Assembly (NCBI GenBank): GCA_030040625.1
Contig: JASHTI010000047.1
Coordinates: 1-6,770 of the forward strand
DNA from: Thermoplasmata archaeon
Lineage (GTDB): Archaea > Thermoplasmatota > Thermoplasmata > Lutacidiplasmatales > UBA184
Direction of reading: 5' to 3'
DNA: 6,770 nucleotides
Position 1 is the first letter of the stretch. The number at the start of each line of letters is the position of its first letter. This document shows, piece after piece, positions 1-4,621 of the stretch. Below the pieces are notes generated by a model. That model was not told the origin of the DNA and searched no databases. It saw nothing but the letters and a program-made list of their open reading frames with translations. The position numbers and the translations under genes were made by a program.

Positions 1-192
1 GGGGGCGGTCCACGGGGCGGTGGCGACCGCCTTCGGGTGCACCCAGCACTGCTCGCGGAGCTCATCCAAGAATCCCTGGCCGGGCGCCGCGTGCGCGCCC
101 CCGGAGAGGACGTCCCGCCGGGTAGTGTCCGTGACCACGAGAAAGACGTCCGGCAGCCGGACCGACGGGCCGGAGGATCCTGACTTGTCCAT
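1..192 (-). CDS. Sulfatase / alkaline phosphatase superfamily protein, N-terminal fragment (cut by window edge)
   Basis: Sixty-four codons read in frame from an ATG at 192 to base 1, with no stop. Residues 14-31 (PDVFLVVTDTTRRDVLSG) match the first strand and metal-binding Asp of the sulfatase/alkaline phosphatase fold (family pattern PNVLLVVxDTxRADxLS), with Asp22 as the expected metal ligand. Residues 40-47 (GFLDELRE) match the 'xLDxLAxxG' helix. Residues 57-64 (ATAPWTAP) match the family's 'APWTxPSH' active-site segment. In this alignment Thr62 takes the nucleophile position that formylglycine-type sulfatases fill with Cys or Ser, which suggests a phosphatase, phosphotransferase or uncharacterised hydrolase rather than a classical sulfatase (inference). 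There is no signal peptide in front of the domain. An in-frame ATG at 237 and GTG at 198 are alternative starts. I prefer 192 because the predicted transcription start from the TATA-like box near 255 lies around 230, downstream of the ATG at 237. Substrate is unknown; most of the protein lies outside the window. Confidence 0.75.
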   Translation of the reverse strand, partial: MDKSGSSGPSVRLPDVFLVVTDTTRRDVLSGGAHAAPGQGFLDELREQCWVHPKAVATAPWTAP

Positions 193-250
193 CCGCACCG
201 GTCCGCCGCGGCCTCCGAGGTGGGCCGAGGGTCCCATCGACCGAGGGTGG

Positions 251-260
251 GTAGATATGG
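251..260 (-). promoter_or_regulatory. Weak TATA-like box upstream of the sulfatase-like gene
   Basis: On the minus strand the bases read CCATATCTAC, the only AT-rich patch in a very GC-rich 133-base gap. A transcript starting about 25 bases downstream would begin near 230 and leave a leader of roughly 38 bases before the ATG at 192. A GGAGG stands at 216-212, too far from 192 (19 bases) for a normal Shine-Dalgarno and 13 bases from the GTG at 198. Suggestive only. Confidence 0.3.
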
Positions 261-296
261 TCTGCGTCCGCGCCGCACGCCGCCGCCCGCGGGGGA

Positions 297-323
297 ACCC
301 GGCCGGAGCTCCGGCCGGCGGGT
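297..323 (-). terminator. GC-rich palindrome just after the winged-helix gene; candidate 3'-end hairpin
   Basis: Bases 299-318 are a perfect 20-base palindrome (CCGGCCGGAG and its reverse complement). ACCC at 297-300 can also pair with GGGT at 320-323 if three bases (317-319) bulge out. Read on the minus strand the structure starts two bases after the TAG stop at 328-326. No T-tract follows, so it does not look like the oligo-T terminators known from archaea. It could stabilise the RNA 3' end, pause the polymerase, or bind a dimeric protein as DNA. Confidence 0.45.
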
Positions 324-325
324 GT

Positions 326-661
326 CTAGACGCGCCCGATGCGAGTGATCGACTGGAGCAGGAACGACTTGCCCGCCGTCGTGATTGTGAAGCGGTTCTG
401 AACGGTCCGCCCGCGCGTCCAAGCGTAGCGAGCGTCCGTCAACTCTCGGGCGTAGCCGTTGCCGAGGAGGACCTGGAGGGCCCGTACGGTGTCCCCCTGG
501 CTGATGAGAGGGAGGGCGCCCCGCGCGAGCAGGCTCCGCAGCTCGTCGATCTCCAGCCCCGGGACGTTCGGCTCCTCCATCTCGTCCCGATTGAGCTGCT
601 TCAGGACCTCGACCATCGCCCGGCGCAACCCGAGCGCCGCCTCCTCGGGTGGGGCGAGCAC
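326..661 (-). CDS. Small winged-helix-like DNA-binding protein (putative regulator)
   Basis: A 111-residue protein beginning with GTG at 661 and ending with TAG. No family is recognised with certainty; the order of predicted elements fits a winged helix. A helix covers about residues 8-28 (ALGLRRAMVEVLKQLNRDE), a second about 37-47 (EIDELRSLLARG), and a helix-turn-helix-like segment about 53-72 (ISQGDTVRALQVLLGNGY). A charged beta hairpin about 75-97 (ARYAWTRGRTVQNRFTIT) would be the wing, followed by a final helix (TAGKSFLLQSI). The 'ITxxGKxFL' ending resembles the 'LTxxGRxFL' wing-helix junction of small archaeal winged-helix proteins. There is no membrane segment, so the protein is probably cytoplasmic. 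It is divergent from the ribbon-helix-helix gene at 838, and the two share a 176-base control region. The frame stays open upstream without an ATG, so the true start could lie a little further up. Its target is unknown. Confidence 0.68.
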   Translation of the reverse strand: MLAPPEEAALGLRRAMVEVLKQLNRDEMEEPNVPGLEIDELRSLLARGALPLISQGDTVRALQVLLGNGYARELTDARYAWTRGRTVQNRFTITTAGKSFLLQSITRIGRV

Positions 662-690
662 GCGGTCGCGTTCGGCGGGTCCGGTGGATG

Positions 691-700
691 AACCTATCCC
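691..700 (-). promoter_or_regulatory. Possible weak TATA-like box for the winged-helix gene
   Basis: Minus-strand GGGATAGGTT lies about 30-39 bases before the GTG start at 661, so a start site 25 bases downstream would give a very short leader. The box is a poor match. The rest of 701-805 is GC-rich and shows only scattered short repeats. Confidence 0.22.
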
Positions 701-805
701 TCGAAACGACGCGACGCCGGCGGGCCGGGCCCGTCGGCGACCCGCTAGCGGCTTAACCTGTGCGCCAGCGTTCTACGCGTCGGTACGGGGCGACTCGAAC
801 GGAGA

Positions 806-813
806 CTATATTT
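806..813 (+). promoter_or_regulatory. TATA box of the ribbon-helix-helix gene (near-leaderless promoter)
   Basis: CTATATTT, with a purine-rich GAACGGAGA just upstream in the position of the TFB recognition element, is centred about 28-29 bases before the ATG at 838. Archaeal transcription starts about 25 bases downstream of the TATA centre, so the RNA should begin within a few bases of the ATG. This placement decides the start codon: the in-frame ATG at 760 lies upstream of the promoter and would not be transcribed from it. CTACG occurs on both sides of the box (774-778 and 816-820), each followed within three bases by CGG. This is a possible but weak direct-repeat operator, for example for autorepression. 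Confidence 0.7.
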
Positions 814-837
814 GCCTACGACGGACAATCTAGGGTG

Positions 838-1014
838 ATGGCACGACCACGCAAGGACAAGTCGAAGCGGCGGGTGGGTCTCGCGGTCTACGTCGAGCCC
901 GTGATCCTCCGTGCGCTTCGCCGCGCCGCCGAGAACGACCGGCGCTCCGCCTCGACCCAGGCCGCGCTCTACATCGAGTACGGCCTCGGTCTGCGGAAGC
1001 CCCGGGCGAACTGA
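838..1014 (+). CDS. Ribbon-helix-helix (CopG/Arc-type) transcriptional regulator, 58 aa
   Basis: The protein has the compact layout of a ribbon-helix-helix dimer. A basic N-terminal arm (MARPRKDKSKRR, residues 1-12) leads into an alternating strand (VGLAVYV, 13-19) that would pair with its partner and enter the DNA major groove. Helix A (about 20-33, EPVILRALRRAAEN), a turn (DRRSAS) and helix B (about 39-50, STQAALYIEYGL) follow, and then a short basic tail. The 58-residue length is normal for a free-standing member of this fold. The ATG at 838 is chosen because the TATA box at 806-813 sits at the right distance; a GTG directly in front (835) is a negligible alternative. No toxin gene follows, since the next gene is convergent, so an antitoxin role has no support here. 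It may control itself and the divergent winged-helix gene (inference). Confidence 0.85.
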   Translation: MARPRKDKSKRRVGLAVYVEPVILRALRRAAENDRRSASTQAALYIEYGLGLRKPRAN

Positions 1015-1015
1015 T

Positions 1016-1059
1016 CCGGCCGCGGCTGTAGTTTCGGCTTCGCCGGAACACCGGGCCGG
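1016..1059 (+). terminator. Nested hairpin directly after the ribbon-helix-helix gene
   Basis: An outer 6-bp stem (CCGGCC at 1016-1021 with GGCCGG at 1054-1059) encloses an inner 8-bp stem (GTTTCGGC at 1031-1038 with GCCGGAAC at 1042-1049, one G-T wobble) closed by the loop TTC. It begins one base after the TGA stop at 1012-1014. No T-run follows. It is a plausible RNA 3'-end or terminator structure in a convergent intergenic gap. Confidence 0.4.
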
Positions 1060-1075
1060 CAGGCTGTCGGGCCCT

Positions 1076-1132
1076 CGAGTCTCCGTGGGCCTGTACCGGT
1101 CGGACGAGCGGGTCCACGGAAACAGGAACTCG
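1076..1132 (-). terminator. Nested hairpin directly after the anchored surface-protein gene
   Basis: Bases 1083-1091 (CCGTGGGCC) pair with 1111-1119 (GGTCCACGG) over 9 bp; the seventh pair is G-T if read as plus-strand RNA and A-C in the minus-strand transcript. CGAGT at 1076-1080 pairs with ACTCG at 1128-1132 outside it. On the minus strand the structure starts two bases after the TAG at 1137-1135. Together with the hairpin at 1016-1059 it fills most of the 120-base convergent gap, one structure next to each stop codon. Confidence 0.38.
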
Positions 1133-1134
1133 GG

Positions 1135-1977
1135 CTACCCGGAGGGCGGTCGACCCGACCGGTCTCGGGCCTGGCGGGGTGACCCCCCGCGGGGCCTCCA
1201 GAGCGTAACGACCACTCCCGCGATCGCCACGGCGGCGAGGACGCTTACGACCGCGGCGACGAGCGCCGTGTCATTCGGCGGGCGGTTCAGGGACGCCGGA
1301 ACGATGGTGACGGCAGCGCCGGCAACGACCGTCGTGCCGGAGTCCTGGTAGCCGGCCCGCGCCGTGTCCGTGACCAGGAAGCCATAGGTCCCGTTCGGCT
1401 CGTAGAGGACGACCGTCGGCTCATCGGTGGTCGCGGTGGTGCTCTCAACGCTCGGCCTCCATGTGGGCAGCACCTGCGAGCCGCTGAGTGTCACGCCCCA
1501 GAGGACCCCGGCGTCGGTACCGGCGGGTCGATCGATCGTGACCGCGCAGGTGTAGGTGAATGCGATCGCGGGCCCGACCGTTGCCCCCTGCACGACCACG
1601 GTGCCGCTCCCCGGCTCGGGTAACCAGTGCCCGGCGACCAGCCCCGAGGTGAAGGTGTAGGTTCCATTCGGGAGCTTGACCGTCAGTAGATCGCTCTGCG
1701 AGCTCTGCGGTGCCCGACCCGAGAGGTTGACGTACCAGGTGAACCCGGCCGGGAGACCGGTCTGCGAGAAGTTGACCTCGAAGAGGGCCCCCGTGGCTAC
1801 GCCGCCGGCCCTCGGGGCCGTACCGAGCTCAGGGCCCGCGCTCGTCGCGCGCTCGAGGTCCGGCAGCGCCCGCCCTGCGAGAGAACTCCCAAGTGGGGTG
1901 TGGAGGGTCCCTGCGAGCGGAGCGAGGAGCAGGAACCCGACCAGGAGCGGTCGAACCGATCGCGGAAACGAACCCAT
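1135..1977 (-). CDS. Membrane-anchored surface protein with two beta-rich 'TGLP...PNGTY' domains
   Basis: A 280-residue protein. The ATG at 1977 is chosen because it opens directly onto a signal peptide (residues 1-25: MGSFPRSVR, then a hydrophobic core LLVGFLLLAPLAG). The frame is open for another 108 codons upstream, but that stretch lacks coding character and runs into the GH15 gene. A low-complexity linker (26-62) is followed by a first domain (about 65-142) with the landmarks VNFSQTGLPAGFTWYVNLSG and KLPNGTYTF. This is the same domain that is repeated six times in the protein encoded at 4622-6472. A more divergent second copy covers about 143-230 (TWRP, YEPNGTYGFLV). A transmembrane helix spans about 237-260 (DTALVAAVVSVLAAVAIAGVVV), and an Arg/Pro-rich tail of 20 residues would lie in the cytoplasm. 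Five Asn-X-Ser/Thr sequons suggest glycosylation on the outside. No catalytic motif is visible; a structural, adhesive or binding role in the cell envelope is inferred. It is divergent from the GH15 gene. Confidence 0.85.
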   Translation of the reverse strand: MGSFPRSVRPLLVGFLLLAPLAGTLHTPLGSSLAGRALPDLERATSAGPELGTAPRAGGVATGALFEVNFSQTGLPAGFTWYVNLSGRAPQSSQSDLLTVKLPNGTYTFTSGLVAGHWLPEPGSGTVVVQGATVGPAIAFTYTCAVTIDRPAGTDAGVLWGVTLSGSQVLPTWRPSVESTTATTDEPTVVLYEPNGTYGFLVTDTARAGYQDSGTTVVAGAAVTIVPASLNRPPNDTALVAAVVSVLAAVAIAGVVVTLWRPRGGSPRQARDRSGRPPSG

Positions 1978-2018
1978 CCGTGACCCCGGCTCGGAGCGTG
2001 GACGGCTCGAGCGAAGCT

Positions 2019-2029
2019 GCCTATGAAAC
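2019..2029 (-). promoter_or_regulatory. Weak TATA-like box for the anchored surface-protein gene
   Basis: Minus-strand GTTTCATAGGC is the only AT-containing patch before this gene. It would start transcription near 1999 and leave a leader of about 22 bases to the ATG at 1977. No convincing Shine-Dalgarno is seen in that leader. Confidence 0.28.
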
Positions 2030-2116
2030 GGTTCCGGCACCGGCCGGGACCCGGTCGGCTCGGACGGACGCGGCGGGCACCGGCCCGGCCCCCGGGCCCG
2101 AGTTGCGGGGAGAAGA

Positions 2117-2149
2117 CCGTATCGTGCCGTCGAACATGGACTGTCGAAC
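2117..2149 (+). promoter_or_regulatory. Candidate promoter and paired 7-base repeat before the GH15 gene
   Basis: A weak TATA-like CCGTATCG lies at 2117-2124 after the purine-rich GGGGAGAAGA and is centred about 31-32 bases before the ATG at 2153, which would give a transcript with only a few leader bases. Downstream of it GTCGAAC occurs twice in direct orientation (2129-2135 and 2143-2149), 14 bases apart start to start, so the sites lie between the promoter and the start codon. A repressor bound there would block transcription. The remainder of the 175-base divergent gap (1978-2152) is GC-rich and otherwise unremarkable. Confidence 0.3.
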
Positions 2150-2152
2150 GGG

Positions 2153-4579
2153 ATGAGCGGAACCGCTGTCATGCCCCCCGCCCGCGGCGAGGCTTTTGGA
2201 GCCCCCGGGCTGGCGCCCCGATGGACCCGGGCCAACAAGGACGGGATCGGCACCGCGTACTCCGCGGATAGCCGCCTCTGGTTCACGCTCTGGCGGGGCA
2301 TCGTGACCGAGGTCTACTTTCCGACGATCGACCGCCCTCAGCTGCGGGACCTGCAGTTCCTCGTCACCGATGGACGAACGTTCTTCCACGAGGAGAAGCG
2401 GCAGCTGAGTCCGGTCGTCGAGCGGCCGGACCGCCACGCGCTCACCTTCTCCGTGACCAGCGAGGCACCGGAGGGCCGCTACACCATCCACAAGGAGGTA
2501 CTGGCGGCCCCGCACCTCCCGGCGCTCCTCGAGAGGGTCCGCGTCGAGGTCGCTCCGGCCTGGCGGGATCGGCTTCGCCTGTTCGCTCTCGCCGCGCCCC
2601 ATCTCGACGGCGGCGGCTCCGGTAACTCCGCGAGCGTCGCCCGGGTCGCCGGGCGCGACGTACTCGTGGCGGCGAAGGGCGGGACCGCGCTCGCGCTGGG
2701 CGCCTCCGTACCGTTCCTTCGCCGTTCCTGCGGCTTCGTCGGCCGAAGCGACGGCTGGACCGACCTCTCCGAGAACCTGACGATGGACTGGGAGTTCGAC
2801 TCCGCCACCGACGGCAACGTGGCGCTCCTCGGCGAGCTGCCGTTGACCGACGGCGCCGAGTTCACGCTCGCGCTCGGTCTCGGCCGAGGCCTGCCCCACG
2901 CGACCAGCGTGCTGATGCAGGCGCTCTCCGGGCCGTTCGCCGACGCGCGACGGCGCGAGCTCGAACAGTGGGAGCGGGCGAGCCGCCACCTCGAGCCCCT
3001 GGGTCGGCACACCGCGGACCGCAGTCGCCTGCTCCACGCGAGCTACTGCACGCTGCTGGCGCACGAGGACAAGAACTACCCCGGAGCGTTCATCGCCGCC
3101 CTGTCCATCCCGTGGGGGAACGCGCGCGGGGACGACGAGCGGGGCGGCTACCACCTCGTCTGGACCCGCGACCTCGTGCAGACCGCGACGGGTCTGCTGG
3201 CCGCCGGCAACCTCGAGGCGCCGCTTCGGGCGCTCGTCTACGTGGCGACGCGGCAGCGCCCGGACGGCGGCTTCCCGCAGAACTTCTGGATCACCGGCGA
3301 GCCGTACTGGACCGGCCTCCAGCTCGACGAGGTCTGCCACCCGATCCTCCTCGCCTGGCGACTGCACCGGGCCCATGCGCTCGCGGAGTTCGACCCGTAC
3401 CCCATGGTCCTCGCGGCCGCGGGGTTCCTCCTCCGGGTCGGCCCGTGTAGCCCCCAGGACCGTTGGGAGGAGGTCGCCGGCTACTCGCCGTCGACCCTGG
3501 CCGCGCAGATCGCCGCCCTCTTCGCCGCGGCCGAGCTCGCCCAGGACCGCGGCGACGAGGCCACGGCCCGGTTCCTCGTGGAGTACGCCGACTACCTCGA
3601 AGGGCACACCGACGACTGGACGGTCACAAACCACGGTACGCTCGACCCCGCGGTGCGTCGTCACTACGTCCGGGTCCGCCCCGCCTCGCCCGTCGACCCG
3701 GACACCCCGGCCGAGGGCCCCCTCGGGCCGCTCAGCCTGCCGAACGAGCCGGAAGGGGGGCCTTCCTCCTTCCCGGCCGACGAGATCGTCGACGCCGGCT
3801 TCCTCGAGCTGGTTCGCTACGGCGTCCGGTCCCCGCGGGACCCCTTGGTCGTCGCCTCGCTCCAGGTGGTGGACCGGGTACTGCGCGTGGAGACGCCGTA
3901 CGGGCCGGTCTGGCGCCGCTACAACCACGACGGCTACGGCGAGCCGGCCGACGGCGGGCCGTTCCTCGGCGCCGGTCAGGGCCGGGCCTGGCCGCTCCTC
4001 ACGGGCGAGCGGGGGCATTACGAGGTCGCCGCCGGCGGGGACGCCCGTCCGTACCTCCGGGCGCTCGAGCGGTTCGCGAACCCCTGCGGCTTCCTCCCCG
4101 AGCAGGTCTGGGACGAACCGGACCGCCCGAGCCTGCACCTCGCGCTCGGGCAGCCCACCGGCTCGGCGATGCCGCTCGCGTGGGCCCACGCGGAGTACCT
4201 CAGCCTCCTGCGCTCGGTGGCGGACGGGCGGCCGTTCGCCTGGATCCCCGGGCTGGCGGCGCGCTACGCCGGGGCGGAACGGCACCAGCGGGCGGTCGAG
4301 GTCTGGAAACCGAACCACCGCACCCGGACGGTGGAGGCCGGCCGGACCCTCCGTGTGATCGCCGAAGCCCCGTTCCGGCTCCACTGGAGCCGGGACGACT
4401 GGTCGACGACCGAGGAGTCCCCCTCGCAGCCGGTCGCGGTAGGGGTCCACTACGTCGATCTCGCGGTCCCCGAGGGGCAGCTTCGCCCGCTGACGTTCAC
4501 CTTCTACTGGCTGGAGGGTGAGCGCTGGGAAGGGAGCGACTACACCGTCGCGGTGACGCGCCCCTCCGCCCGGTCGTAG
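2153..4579 (+). CDS. Glycoside hydrolase family 15 enzyme (glucoamylase / glucodextranase-type, possibly trehalase)
   Basis: This 808-residue enzyme should release glucose from alpha-glucans or oligosaccharides with inversion. An N-terminal beta-sandwich (about 17-285) carries the glucodextranase-N signature PRWTRANKDGIGTA, LWFTLWRGIVTEVYFP and FLVTDGRTFFHEEKR. The (alpha/alpha)6 catalytic barrel (about 290-695) contains GGYHLVWTRDLV (331-342; Asp340 in the substrate-binding WxRD motif), PDGGFPQNFW (370-379) and QLDEVCHPILLAWR (390-403). RWEEVAGYSPSTLAA (437-451) supplies Glu439 as general acid, by analogy with Glu179 of Aspergillus glucoamylase, and GFLPEQVWD (646-654) supplies Glu650 as general base. 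GQPTGSAMPLAWAHAEYLSL closes the barrel. A C-terminal beta domain (about 715-802) ends with FTFYWLEGERWEGSDYTVAV. No signal peptide is present, so it probably acts in the cytoplasm on glycogen or maltooligosaccharides. Thermoplasma GH15 relatives are reported to be trehalases, so substrate is uncertain. The start is the ATG at 2153; an ATG seven codons in (2171) also fits. It is transcribed alone, between two minus-strand genes. Confidence 0.96.
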   Translation: MSGTAVMPPARGEAFGAPGLAPRWTRANKDGIGTAYSADSRLWFTLWRGIVTEVYFPTIDRPQLRDLQFLVTDGRTFFHEEKRQLSPVVERPDRHALTFSVTSEAPEGRYTIHKEVLAAPHLPALLERVRVEVAPAWRDRLRLFALAAPHLDGGGSGNSASVARVAGRDVLVAAKGGTALALGASVPFLRRSCGFVGRSDGWTDLSENLTMDWEFDSATDGNVALLGELPLTDGAEFTLALGLGRGLPHATSVLMQALSGPFADARRRELEQWERASRHLEPLGRHTADRSRLLHASYCTLLAHEDKNYPGAFIAALSIPWGNARGDDERGGYHLVWTRDLVQTATGLLAAGNLEAPLRALVYVATRQRPDGGFPQNFWITGEPYWTGLQLDEVCHPILLAWRLHRAHALAEFDPYPMVLAAAGFLLRVGPCSPQDRWEEVAGYSPSTLAAQIAALFAAAELAQDRGDEATARFLVEYADYLEGHTDDWTVTNHGTLDPAVRRHYVRVRPASPVDPDTPAEGPLGPLSLPNEPEGGPSSFPADEIVDAGFLELVRYGVRSPRDPLVVASLQVVDRVLRVETPYGPVWRRYNHDGYGEPADGGPFLGAGQGRAWPLLTGERGHYEVAAGGDARPYLRALERFANPCGFLPEQVWDEPDRPSLHLALGQPTGSAMPLAWAHAEYLSLLRSVADGRPFAWIPGLAARYAGAERHQRAVEVWKPNHRTRTVEAGRTLRVIAEAPFRLHWSRDDWSTTEESPSQPVAVGVHYVDLAVPEGQLRPLTFTFYWLEGERWEGSDYTVAVTRPSARS

Positions 4580-4614
4580 CCGCCCGAGGCGAGCCGGCGG
4601 TCCGGCCGGGCGGC
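4579..4614. terminator. Nested hairpin filling the convergent gap between GH15 and the six-repeat gene
   Basis: GCCGCCCG at 4579-4586 pairs perfectly with CGGGCGGC at 4607-4614. Inside, GCCGG at 4593-4597 pairs with CCGGC at 4602-4606 around the loop CGGT, with a six-base bulge (4587-4592). The stem begins on the last base of the GH15 TAG and, on the other strand, lies seven bases after the TAG of the minus-strand gene, so it could act for both transcripts. No T-tract on either side. Confidence 0.4.
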
Positions 4615-4621
4615 GACCGCC

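Noticed and set aside
20..691. A 223-codon plus-strand open frame at the left end
   Set aside because: It runs antisense to the sulfatase-like fragment and the winged-helix gene, both of which have convincing protein sequence. Its own translation is low-complexity and matches nothing.
760..837. Earlier ATG (760) for the RHH protein
   Set aside because: The TATA box at 806-813 lies downstream of it and points to a transcript starting at about 834-838; the extra residues do not belong to the RHH fold.
1015..1134. The structured convergent gap considered as a tRNA or small RNA gene
   Set aside because: The hairpins do not form a cloverleaf, there is no TTC-type T-loop in the right place and no promoter is visible; two 3'-end hairpins explain it better.
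1978..2301. N-terminal extension of the anchored surface protein to an upstream ATG at 2301
   Set aside because: The extension lacks coding character, would bury the signal peptide 108 residues inside the protein, and overlaps the conserved start of the GH15 gene.
2021..4450. An open minus-strand frame of about 809 codons lying antisense to the GH15 gene
   Set aside because: Its translation is dominated by Arg, Gly, Pro, Glu and Val with no recognisable domain, and it covers a complete, well-conserved GH15 gene. Long stop-free antisense frames are expected at this GC content.
3375..4521. Two long plus-strand frames inside the GH15 gene (3375-4358 and 3463-4521)
   Set aside because: Both are Arg/Ala/Pro/Ser-rich translations of the wrong frames of a gene whose catalytic motifs run unbroken through the same bases; no frameshift is needed.
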